From Streptomyces rhizoryzae (lineage in GTDB: Bacteria; Actinomycetota; Actinomycetes; Streptomycetales; Streptomycetaceae), in contig NZ_JALMUV010000048.1 in the NCBI RefSeq assembly GCF_023155275.1, positions 1 to 61,558 of the forward strand: a stretch of 61,558 bases of DNA, in the 5' to 3' direction. Positions 51,992-59,509 of the stretch are shown here, piece after piece. The translations under genes and the position numbers were made by a program. A model generated the notes under the pieces. That model saw only the letters and a list, made by a program, of their open reading frames with translations, was not told where the DNA came from and did no database searches. Position 1 is the first letter of the stretch, and every line of letters starts with the position of its first letter.

Positions 51992-53045
51992 GAGTCCCCC
52001 TCCTCTGGTAGGTGGGTCCCTGATAACAGTGGGTGCGTTCGGTCCGTCCGTTGCTCTTCCAGCGTGCGCCCGGACACTGCCGGTCCGCTAACGAGGCACT
52101 AACACACCACTAACGGGGCCGCGCGCCCGGTACCACGCCGCCCCGGCCGGCCCGGACGACCGGCCGGGAATTCCGGAGCGCCGCCCAGGCTCGCAGAAAT
52201 CCCCGCGGGTTGCGGCCGCGGCACCACGAGCTTCGGCCGTTTCAGCGTTCCCGCCCACCGTCCCCGTAAGCACCTTCCGCCCCAGTTGTCACACGGTGGA
52301 CGCCCCGGCCGCCCGGATGTGCGCAGGACCGGGCCCAGGACGTCGGCGCTGGTGGCACCGCCGGCCACCCGGACCACGGCGGCCGCCCCCACTCGACCGA
52401 AATCCCACCATAGGGTGTAGAGGAGACGCCCCACTTGACACGGGGGTTGCACCCCACCACCCCATTCCGGCCACCCGGCGCCACCCCGGCCCTCCCCGAC
52501 CACGGCCCCCCACGCCGAACGCCGGACCGGCCGACCGTCCCCACCCCCGAAGGCCGCACCCGCGCCCGGTCCCCCTCCCGAGCCCACCCCAAAGGGCCCC
52601 TCAAGCCCACCCCACCCAACGGGGGCCGCCTCACCGACAGGGGCAAGACCCGTCTCAAGGGCCCCTCCAGGGGCCTCAGCCACCCTCCAGGGGGACGAGA
52701 CCGCGCACCGCCACCAACGGCCGCAGGGAAGGGGGCCCACCGGGGGAAAGTCGGCGACGGTGCGGGGCGGAGGGGATGACCCGGGGTGCGCCCGCAGGAT
52801 CTGGAGCGAACCGCGGGGTATTCCTCATCACACGGACCAGAAGCGCCCGCACCGAGGACGTACCCCGGGGCAGCCCCTCCGCCCCCCACCCACGGCGGAA
52901 CGCCGAGGCCACCCCAGCCACCCACGGCGCCCAGCGACGACAACGTGGGGCGGCCCCACAAAGAACACCCACGGCGCGCAACGACGACAACGTGGGACAG
53001 CCACAAACAACCCACCCCGCCGTAACCACAGCGCGGGCAGACCCC
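51992..53045. other. C-rich gene-free stretch
   Basis: 1,054 bp with no gene I accept. From about 52430 the plus strand becomes strongly C-rich and G-poor, with many CCCC and CCCACC runs, so the minus strand has G-runs that could fold into quadruplexes. Long open frames occur on both strands only because stop codons are rare in such sequence; their translations are Pro/Arg or Gly/Arg low complexity. The right end holds a short tandem repeat (separate entry). The left part should contain the lipoprotein promoter. Confidence 0.6.
52920..52996. repeat. 47-bp-period tandem repeat
   Basis: Two 30-bp copies (52920-52949 and 52967-52996), identical at 28 positions, share ACCCACGGCGC followed by CGACGACAACGTGGG. 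The 17-bp spacer after the first copy (rich in CCACAAA) partly recurs after the second, giving about 2.5 units of 47 bp. ACCCACGGCG also occurs alone at 52888-52897. It lies just downstream of the MFS-fusion gene. Confidence 0.6.
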
Positions 53046-55571
53046 TCACCGCTGGGACAGCGCCACCTCAACCCAGGCGTCCGCGCCCCCCGCCAGGGAT
53101 ATCGGCTCCGCCTGCGGCGGGTACCCCGCGGCCGAAAGGGTGTAGTGCCGCCCGCTCAGATCGGTGAAGGCGTAGGCGCCGTCCGGGCCGGTGACGGTGT
53201 GGCCGGCGACCGCGCCGTCCTCCAGCAGCGTCACGGACGCGTCGGCCACCGGCTGCCCGTCCGGCCCGCGGACCGTCCCCCGCACCGTGGCCGTCGGCCG
53301 GAGCCGGACCTCGAACTCCCCGGCGGACGCGGCCGGTTCACCCCCCTCGGCACCGGCACCAGCACCGACCCCAACCCCGTCGCCGCCACCCAACCGCACC
53401 GCACGCGCCTGCGGCTGATGGCCCGGCGCGCTCAGGACGAGGGTGTAGTCCCCGTCGGGCAGTTGGGCGACCGCCCACCTGCCCTCGGCATCGGTCGCCG
53501 TACGGGCCACCACGTCCCCGTGGCCGTCGGTGAGCACGACGCCGGCCCCGGCCAGCCCGGCCCCCTCCGGACCGCCCCGCACGGTGCCGCGCAGCCGGCT
53601 GCCGACGGCCGTGAGGACCAGGTCCGTCCCGGCCCTCGCGGTCTCGCCGTCGTAGGTGGCGGACGCGGCCTGCGGGGCGTGGCCGGGAGCGGTGGCGGTG
53701 AGGACGTAGGTGCCCGCGGCGGGGGCGGCGAGCGCGTACATCCCGTCGGCGTCGGCGGTGGTGACGCCGGCCTGCCGCCCCTGACGGTCGATCAGCGTGA
53801 CCGTGGCCCGCGCGACCACGCCGCCCGCGGCGTCCACCACCCGCCCCAGGAACGCACTCCCGCGCCCCTCGGCGGAACCCACCGAGCCCGGCGCACCAGC
53901 CGCATCAGCGGACCTCACCGAGCCCACCGACCCAGCAAGACCTGACGGGCCATCAGGGCTCGCCGCCCCAACGGCCTCAACACCCCCCGAGCCACCGACC
54001 GCATCGGCACCCCGCCCGGCGCCCGGCTCCGCACTCGGCTCCACCCCCGACTCACCGCCCGACTCCGCGGCCGCCACCAACGTCTCCCGTGCCCGCACCC
54101 GTCCCTGCCCCGGTGCCGTGCGCGGGGACGGCAGGAAGGCGGCCAGCAGCACGCCGAGGGCGACGGCGGCCGTGGCGATCAGGAAGGAGACGCGGAAGCC
54201 GGCCATCGTCGGGACCGCGACCGGGCCCAGCGGCTCCGACATATGGGCCAGCACCATGCCGATCACGGCGCTCGACACCGAGGTGCCGATGGACCGCATC
54301 AGGGTGTTCAGCCCGTTGGCCGCACCGGTCTCGGACGGGTCGACCGCGCCGATGATCAGCGCCGGGAGGGAGGAGTACGCCAGGCCGATGCCCGCGCCGA
54401 CCACCACCGCGATGATGACGGTCTGCCAGGGCGCCTGCATCAGGCCGATACCGCCGCCGTAGCCGACGCCGATGACCAGCATGCCGATCAGCAGGGAGAC
54501 CTTCGGGCCGCGCCGGGCGGCGATCCGGGCGTACAGCGGCGCCACGAACATCATCGTCAGGCCCAGCGGCGCCACGCACAGCCCGGCCACCACCATCGAC
54601 TGGCCGAGGCCGTAGCCGGTCGCCTTCGGCAGCTGGAGCAGCTGCGGCAGCACCAGGGAGATGGCGTAGAACGCCACGCCGACCGTGATGGAGGCGAGGT
54701 TGGTGAGCAGCACCTCGCGCCGGGCGGTGGTGCGCAGATCGACCAGCGGGTCGGCGATCCGCAGCTCCATCACGCCCCACAGCACCAGGATCAGCGCCGC
54801 GGCCCCGAACAGCCCGAGGGTGGTGGGCGAGCCCCAGCCCCAGTCGCTGCCCTTGGTGATGGGCAGCAGCAGGGCGACGAGCCCGGCGGTCAGGCCGAGG
54901 GCGCCGGCGACGTCGAAGCGGCCGGGCGCCCGCACCGCCGTCTCCGGGACGACGAGCACGGTGAGCAGCATGGAGAGCACGCCGAGCCCGGCGGCACCGA
55001 AGAACAGCGTGTGCCAGTCGGTGTGCTGGGCCACCAGCGCCGCGGCGGGCAGCGCGAGTCCGCCGCCGACGCCGATCGAGGAGCTCATCAGGGCCATCGC
55101 CGAGCCCAGGCGCTCCCGGGGGAGTTCGTCGCGCATCAGGCCGATGCCGAGGGGTATCGCGCCCATCGCGAAGCCCTGGAGCGCCCGGCCGACGATCATG
55201 ACCAGCAGCTGGCTGGTGAAGCCGCAGATCAGCGACCCGACGACCATCACGGCGAGGCTGGCCAGCAGCATCCGGCGCTTGCCGTGGAGGTCGCCGAGGC
55301 GGCCCATGATCGGGGTGGCGACGGCGCCGGCGAGGAGGGTGGCGGTCATGACCCAGGTGGCGTTGCCGGGCGCCGTGCCGAGCAGGGCCGGCAGGTCCTT
55401 GATGACCGGGACGAGCAGGGTCTGCATCACCGCGACGACGATGCCCGCGAACGCGAGGACGGGGACGATCCCGGCGCGCGCTCTGCGGTGGCGGCCCTCG
55501 GGGGGCGGCGGCAGCGGCGCGGCGCGGTCCGCCGTCCTGGCGGGGAGCTGGTCCGTCGTCGTCGGGGTCAT
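53046..55571 (-). CDS. DHA2-type MFS exporter fused to carboxypeptidase-regulatory-like repeats
   Basis: 841-aa fusion. Residues about 35-490 are a 14-helix MFS drug exporter (MGRLGDLHGKRRMLLASLAV; ALQGFAMGAIPLGIGLM). After a Gly/Ser/Ala linker (about 500-570) come three CarboxypepD_reg-like beta-sandwich repeats, each with the pattern GxVxDAxGxxVxxAxVTL ... TDADGxYxLxxLPxGxYTLxxxAxGH. The repeats lie after the last helix, in the same compartment as the C-terminus. DHA2 exporters usually have cytoplasmic ends, making these normally extracellular folds puzzling. ATG 55571 with GGAGG eight bases upstream. Next to the butyrolactone receptor gene, which may control it. Confidence 0.82.
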   Translation of the reverse strand: MTPTTTDQLPARTADRAAPLPPPPEGRHRRARAGIVPVLAFAGIVVAVMQTLLVPVIKDLPALLGTAPGNATWVMTATLLAGAVATPIMGRLGDLHGKRRMLLASLAVMVVGSLICGFTSQLLVMIVGRALQGFAMGAIPLGIGLMRDELPRERLGSAMALMSSSIGVGGGLALPAAALVAQHTDWHTLFFGAAGLGVLSMLLTVLVVPETAVRAPGRFDVAGALGLTAGLVALLLPITKGSDWGWGSPTTLGLFGAAALILVLWGVMELRIADPLVDLRTTARREVLLTNLASITVGVAFYAISLVLPQLLQLPKATGYGLGQSMVVAGLCVAPLGLTMMFVAPLYARIAARRGPKVSLLIGMLVIGVGYGGGIGLMQAPWQTVIIAVVVGAGIGLAYSSLPALIIGAVDPSETGAANGLNTLMRSIGTSVSSAVIGMVLAHMSEPLGPVAVPTMAGFRVSFLIATAAVALGVLLAAFLPSPRTAPGQGRVRARETLVAAAESGGESGVEPSAEPGAGRGADAVGGSGGVEAVGAASPDGPSGLAGSVGSVRSADAAGAPGSVGSAEGRGSAFLGRVVDAAGGVVARATVTLIDRQGRQAGVTTADADGMYALAAPAAGTYVLTATAPGHAPQAASATYDGETARAGTDLVLTAVGSRLRGTVRGGPEGAGLAGAGVVLTDGHGDVVARTATDAEGRWAVAQLPDGDYTLVLSAPGHQPQARAVRLGGGDGVGVGAGAGAEGGEPAASAGEFEVRLRPTATVRGTVRGPDGQPVADASVTLLEDGAVAGHTVTGPDGAYAFTDLSGRHYTLSAAGYPPQAEPISLAGGADAWVEVALSQR

Positions 55572-55654
55572 GCGGGTGGCCTCCAGGCGGCAGGAGTGGC
55601 GGAGAGCGGTGCGCCGTGCGCGGCGCCGCACGGCGTGCGGACAGGGGCGGGCCC

Positions 55655-55679
55655 TGATACGTGCATGACGAACGTGTCA
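55655..55679. promoter_or_regulatory. Candidate TetR-type operator before MFS fusion
   Basis: TGATACGT (55655-55662) and ACGTGTCA (55672-55679) are inverted arms differing at one base, separated by 9 bp, 84 bp upstream of the MFS start codon. A 25-bp dyad of this form fits a TetR-family repressor. Confidence 0.5.
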
Positions 55680-55999
55680 GCCGGAGGGGCTATTCCGCGG
55701 CCCCGGGGCCCGTCTCACCCCCCGGGCGGTGATCTCCCTCACGTCCGCCGCCCCGGGCCGCCGCCGCGCTCCCCGGACGCGCCCCCGGCCGCGCCAACTC
55801 CCGTACACCGCACGGCACGTGGAGCTCTCCGCTCCGTTCGGCACCCCGCCCATCGGACCTCCCCCGTTCCCGTCCTCATCCCGCCCCGGCCCCGCCCCGG
55901 CCCCGACCTGATCCCGCGCCGGTCTCGGCCCGGACTCGGCCGGGACTCGTACCGGCCTCGACCCGGCACCTCGCGGCCGCGCCCCGCACTCGTTCGGGA

Positions 56000-56032
56000 C
56001 ACTGGATCCAGTGAACCGCACACCACTGACAA
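56000..56032 (-). promoter_or_regulatory. Possible promoter with perfect 14-bp palindrome
   Basis: On the minus strand TTGTCA (56027-56032) and TGGATC (56005-56010) stand 16 bp apart as -35 and -10 candidates. The -10 lies inside the perfect palindrome CACTGGATCCAGTG (56000-56013). It would drive a transcript toward the MFS fusion with a leader of about 425 nt. The 511-bp gap 55572-56082 otherwise shows no gene. Confidence 0.4.
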
Positions 56033-56082
56033 TCAGCCGACCGAGGGATCGCGAGCGGGCCGCGGGGCGCCGGCGGGGCCCC

Positions 56083-56799
56083 TCAGGGCGCCGCGTCGAC
56101 CAGGGCCTTCCCCTCACCGTCCGCGGCCGTGCCCGGGTCCGCGGCGGGCGCCTCCCCGGCCGCCTCCCGCTGGAGTTCGGCGTCGAGCCGGGCGCCGCGC
56201 TCGGGGTCGAGTCTGAGTCTGGCGAGTATGGCGGGCACCGCGATGGTCGGCAGGACGTGCTCGAAGAACACCGTGAGCCGGTGGCTGAGGTCGCCCTGGT
56301 TGGTGAACGCCTTCGACATCATCTGGAGGCCGGCGAAGGCACCGACGAACAGCTCGGCGGTGTCCCGGACGTTGACGCTCTCCAGCATTTCGCCGCGCGC
56401 CTTCGCCTCGTTGAGCAGGCCCTCGACGAACGCGGACCACGCCGTCATCGACTGCTTGCGGTCGAGGTGGTTGGAGCCCTGCTCGATGGCGAGGCGGGCG
56501 GCGCCGCGCTGGATCGGATCGTGCCGGAGCCGGTACGCCAGGACCTGGCCGGCGTCGACGAACTCCTGGAGTTTGATCGCCTGCGGGCGCACCGAGATGT
56601 CCAGCACCTGCTCGTGCAGGACGGCGAGCGCGAGTTCCTCCTTGGAGGGGAAGTGGAAGTACAGGGCGCCCTTCGTCACCCCCGCGCGCGCGAGGATCTC
56701 CGCGATGGTCGCGCGGTCGAATCCGAGCTCGTCGAAGACCGACGCGGCGGCTTCCAGAATCACTCGCCGGGTCCTGATCGCGCGGTCCTGACGTGCCAC
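56083..56799 (-). CDS. scbR: Gamma-butyrolactone receptor (ArpA/ScbR family)
   Basis: 238-aa TetR-family receptor. The N-terminus ARQDRAIRTRRVILEAAASV and the recognition helix block ITRAGVTKGALYFHFPSKEEL type (here ARAGVTKGALYFHFPSKEE, residues 38-55) are hallmarks of ScbR/ArpA proteins. Trp121 in SMTAWSAF sits where the ligand-contacting tryptophan of true butyrolactone receptors lies, so it probably binds a signal. GTG 56799 is chosen: GGGAGG six bases upstream and the conserved start point. Divergent from afsA, with ARE-like sites between. The C-terminus has an acidic/Ala extension of about 20 residues. Confidence 0.87.
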   Translation of the reverse strand: MARQDRAIRTRRVILEAAASVFDELGFDRATIAEILARAGVTKGALYFHFPSKEELALAVLHEQVLDISVRPQAIKLQEFVDAGQVLAYRLRHDPIQRGAARLAIEQGSNHLDRKQSMTAWSAFVEGLLNEAKARGEMLESVNVRDTAELFVGAFAGLQMMSKAFTNQGDLSHRLTVFFEHVLPTIAVPAILARLRLDPERGARLDAELQREAAGEAPAADPGTAADGEGKALVDAAP

Positions 56800-56821
56800 A
56801 GGACGCCTCCCATTCCTCAAA

Positions 56822-56920
56822 GGCTTGAGTCTCTCAGCATTTCGCTACGGCTCAAGTCTCCTCCAGTTCCATGGGTCCCCCGCACCTCCATTGAAAAGAA
56901 AACCGGATGGTACGTATCTT
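56822..56920. promoter_or_regulatory. Candidate autoregulatory elements (ARE)
   Basis: The 164-bp receptor/afsA gap is AT-richer than its surroundings. GGCTTGAGTCTC (56822-56833) and GGCTCAAGTCTC (56849-56860) are 10/12 identical direct repeats 27 bp apart near the receptor start. AAGAAAACC... to ...GTATCTT (56896-56920), with AAGA and TCTT ends, resembles the AT-flanked ARE bound by ScbR-type receptors and lies about 45 bp before afsA. Confidence 0.5.
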
Positions 56921-56963
56921 AACCGTGTCCGGAGCTCTCCCGTTTTGATGCCTAGGGGCTGTC

Positions 56964-57953
56964 ATGAGCGACACGTTGCAGGTCAGCGGTGCGGTTCGGC
57001 CCGCGACCCGACGTCAGGCCCAGCCGGTCCGGAACCACCCCGCCCCGGCCCCGGCGCGGCGGACGGCGGTCACCCCCGTCCCCCGCGAGCTGGTGCACCG
57101 CCCCCGCGCCGAGGACGTCCTGATCACGGCGTGGCGCCGACTGGGTCCGGGCCGCTTCACGGTGACCGCCCGGTGGCCCCACGACCACCACTACCTCGCC
57201 CCGCGCCACGGCCGGCACCACGTCCTCCTCGCCGGAGAAACCATCCGGCAGGCCGGACTGCTGCTGTCGCACGCCGAGTTCGACGTTCCGCTCGGCCACC
57301 ACTTCATCCTCGGCGACCTCGTCTACACCACGGATCCCGACTACCACGTGGCCGGGGAGGGGCCGACGCGGCTGACCATCGGGGTCGAGTGCAGCCGGAC
57401 CCGGATGCGGGCCGGCATGCTGGCCGGCAGCCGCTTCGACATGACGCTCCGGGACGGCGACCGCATCGTGGCGCGCGGCCACTCGCACGTGAACGTGACC
57501 TCCCCGGCCGTCTACCGGCGGCTGCGCGGGGAACGGCTCACCGCGCGCCGCGCCCCCGGCCCGCTCCCCGGGGCCGTCCCACCGGAGCTGACCGGCAGCG
57601 CCGCCGACCGCGATGTGCTGCTCTCCCCCACCGGGCACCCGGGCCGCTGGCGGCTGCGGATCGCACCCGGCCACGCCACCGTCGTCAACCCGGCGAACGA
57701 TCACATCCCCGGCCTGGCGCTGCTGGACGCGGCGCAGCAGGCGGCCCGCGTGCTGACCGCTCCCGAGCCGTTCGTCCCGTACGCGTTCGCCACGGAGTTC
57801 CGCCGGTACGCGGAGCACGGCGCACCCTGTCTGATCGAGGCGCACCGGCTGCCGACGGCGGTCCCGGGCACCGCAGCGGTCGAGGTCACCGGCACGCAGC
57901 ACGGCGAACCGGTGTTCGTCTCGACGCTGACGGCGGTGGTCCCCCACCGCTGA
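56964..57953 (+). CDS. afsA: AfsA-family gamma-butyrolactone biosynthesis enzyme
   Basis: 329-aa protein with two AfsA (hot-dog) repeats. Repeat 1 includes VPRELVHRPRAEDVLIT and HHVLLAGETIRQAGLLLSHAEF; repeat 2 includes NPANDHIPGLALLDAAQQAAR and FRRYAEHGAPCLI. AfsA condenses a beta-ketoacyl-ACP with dihydroxyacetone phosphate, the first step of A-factor-type signals. The N-terminal 35 residues are Pro/Arg-rich and probably disordered. ATG with AGGGG six bases upstream. Divergent from the receptor gene, the standard arrangement. Confidence 0.87.
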   Translation: MSDTLQVSGAVRPATRRQAQPVRNHPAPAPARRTAVTPVPRELVHRPRAEDVLITAWRRLGPGRFTVTARWPHDHHYLAPRHGRHHVLLAGETIRQAGLLLSHAEFDVPLGHHFILGDLVYTTDPDYHVAGEGPTRLTIGVECSRTRMRAGMLAGSRFDMTLRDGDRIVARGHSHVNVTSPAVYRRLRGERLTARRAPGPLPGAVPPELTGSAADRDVLLSPTGHPGRWRLRIAPGHATVVNPANDHIPGLALLDAAQQAARVLTAPEPFVPYAFATEFRRYAEHGAPCLIEAHRLPTAVPGTAAVEVTGTQHGEPVFVSTLTAVVPHR

Positions 57954-57963
57954 GCGGGCCGGA

Positions 57964-57981
57964 CGGACCGGCACCGGTCCG
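57964..57981 (+). terminator. Possible short terminator after afsA
   Basis: CGGACCGG and CCGGTCCG pair across CA directly after the afsA stop; part of a larger imperfect GC-rich stem. Confidence 0.4.
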
Positions 57982-58198
57982 CCCGCCCACCGCTTCCCCG
58001 ATGGGCCCGCGCGGTCCATCCTCCCTTCGTCGCGGGCCCGCCGGGCCCGTTGACCACGTGGGCGGACGACGAGCCGGCGACCGGGCGGCCCGTCCGGCCG
58101 GGAGCCGGTCCGCCGGCTCCCGCCGCGCCCGCGCACGCACGACCCCGGTCACGGCGGCAACGGGCCGCCATGAGCACTACGGAAGGCCGAATTCGACC

Positions 58199-58963
58199 AT
58201 GGGTGACCTCAACGGAAAGACCGCGCTGGTGACCGGATCCAGCCGGGGCATCGGCCGGGGCATCGCGCAGCGCCTCGCCCGGGACGGTGCGCTGGTCGCC
58301 GTCCACTACGGGAGCAACGACATCGCGGCCAAGGAGACCGTCGAGACCATCCGGGACGAGGGCGGCCGGGCGTTCCTGATCAACGCGGAGCTGGGCGTGC
58401 CGGGCGACGCCGAGGCGCTGTTCGCCGCCTTCGACGCGGAACTGGCCGCGTCCGGCGCGGCGCCCGGCCTGGACATCCTCGTCAACAACGCGGCGATCAG
58501 CCTGCCCGGGCACATCGGCGAGGTGACGCCGGAGGAGTTCGACCGCACCATCGCGGTCAACACCAAGGCGCCGTTCTTCCTCATCCAGCACGGCCTGCGG
58601 CGGATGCGGGACGGCGGGCGGATCGTCAACATCTCGTCCGCGGTGACGACCACGGCCTTCCCCTCGACCATCGCCTATGGGGTCTCCAAGGGCGCGATCG
58701 ACACCCTGACCCGGACGCTGGCCAAGGATCTCGGCGAGCGCGGGATCACGGTCAACACCGTGGCGCCGGGCTTCATAGAGACCGACATGAACGCGGCGAT
58801 GCGGTCAACTCCCGAGGCGCAGGCGGCCCTCGCGGCCATCTCGGTGTTCAACCGGCTCGGCCGGACCACGGACGTCGCCGACGTGGTGGCGTTCCTCGCC
58901 TCGGACGACTCCCGGTGGATCACCGGCCAGCGGTTCGACGTGACCGGCGGATCGATGCTCTGA
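58199..58963 (+). CDS. SDR reductase, probably of butyrolactone pathway
   Basis: 254-aa classical SDR. TGSSRGIG at 12-19, NNAA at 97-100, Ser147, Tyr160 and Lys164 (YGVSK), and ITGQRFDVTGG near the end. Position right after afsA suggests reduction of the 6-keto group of the signal precursor, as BarS1-type SDRs do in virginiae butanolide synthesis, but the closest general relatives are 3-oxoacyl-ACP reductases. GGAAGG lies 12 bases before the ATG, a long spacing. The 245-bp gap to afsA contains a hairpin, so it may also have its own promoter. Confidence 0.8.
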   Translation: MGDLNGKTALVTGSSRGIGRGIAQRLARDGALVAVHYGSNDIAAKETVETIRDEGGRAFLINAELGVPGDAEALFAAFDAELAASGAAPGLDILVNNAAISLPGHIGEVTPEEFDRTIAVNTKAPFFLIQHGLRRMRDGGRIVNISSAVTTTAFPSTIAYGVSKGAIDTLTRTLAKDLGERGITVNTVAPGFIETDMNAAMRSTPEAQAALAAISVFNRLGRTTDVADVVAFLASDDSRWITGQRFDVTGGSML

Positions 58964-58971
58964 CGGCGGCG

Positions 58972-58992
58972 GGAGCCGGCCCGCCCGGCTCC
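58972..58992. terminator. Hairpin between SDR and ogt
   Basis: Eight-bp stem GGAGCCGG/CCGGCTCC with a five-base loop in the 30-bp gap between convergent genes. Confidence 0.6.
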
Positions 58993-58993
58993 G

Positions 58994-59509
58994 TCAGTCG
59001 CCGTCCGGGACCGCCACCCCTTCGAGCCGGAGCAGCTGCCGCTTGCGCGCCAGGCCGCCCGCGTAGCCGGTGAGCGAGCCGTCGGCGCCGATGACGCGGT
59101 GGCAGGGCCGGATGACCAGCAGTGGGTTGGCGCCGATCGCCGTGCCGATGGCGCGGACGGCGCCGCGCGGCGCCCCGATGGCGGCCGCGATCGCCCCGTA
59201 GGTGGTGGTCGTCCCGTACGGGATGGCCTCCAGGGCCGCCCAGACGCGGCGCTGGAAGTCCGTCCCGCGCACCGGGGCGGGCGCGAGCGCGAAGGGGGCG
59301 CGCGCTCCCTCGAAATAGGCCCGCAGCTGCCGGGCGATCCCGGCGAACGCGTCCGGGTCGTGCGTCCAGCCGTCCCGGACGGCCGCGCCGCCCTTCTGGT
59401 CCGGCACGGACAGCGAGGCGAGGGCGGTGCCGCCGGGGGCGCCGGGGTCGGGCTCGCCGACCAGCAGCAGTGTGCCCAGCGGGCTGTCGAGGGTGGTGTA
59501 GAGGGTCAT
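58994..59509 (-). CDS. ogt: Methylated-DNA-protein cysteine methyltransferase (Ogt)
   Basis: 171-aa O6-alkylguanine repair protein. The acceptor motif is IRPCHRVIGADGSLTGYAGG; FQRRVWAALEAIPYGTTTTYGAIAAAIGAPRGAVRAIG is the DNA-binding helix-turn-helix (quoted as a region, about residues 85-122), with the usual arginine finger in GAVRAIG. It accepts alkyl groups onto its cysteine in a suicide reaction. ATG overlaps the alkA stop as ATGA, so both repair proteins are made from one transcript. Confidence 0.88.
   Translation of the reverse strand: MTLYTTLDSPLGTLLLVGEPDPGAPGGTALASLSVPDQKGGAAVRDGWTHDPDAFAGIARQLRAYFEGARAPFALAPAPVRGTDFQRRVWAALEAIPYGTTTTYGAIAAAIGAPRGAVRAIGTAIGANPLLVIRPCHRVIGADGSLTGYAGGLARKRQLLRLEGVAVPDGD

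Noticed and set aside
52888..52996. Possible CRISPR array because of regularly spaced repeats
   Set aside because: Only two good copies, spacer partly conserved between units, and no cas genes nearby.
52099..53071. Gly/Trp/Arg-rich open frames on the minus strand of the same tract
   Set aside because: No ribosome site, no known fold, and sequence is the mirror of the C-rich bias.
52296..53945. Long open frame of about 549 codons through the C-rich intergenic tract
   Set aside because: Pro/Arg/His-rich product with no motif, partly antisense to the MFS fusion; explained by scarcity of stop codons in C-rich DNA.
58170..58232. Twenty-codon frame overlapping the start of the SDR gene after afsA
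   Set aside because: Could be a leader peptide, but it has no ribosome site and shows no special composition.
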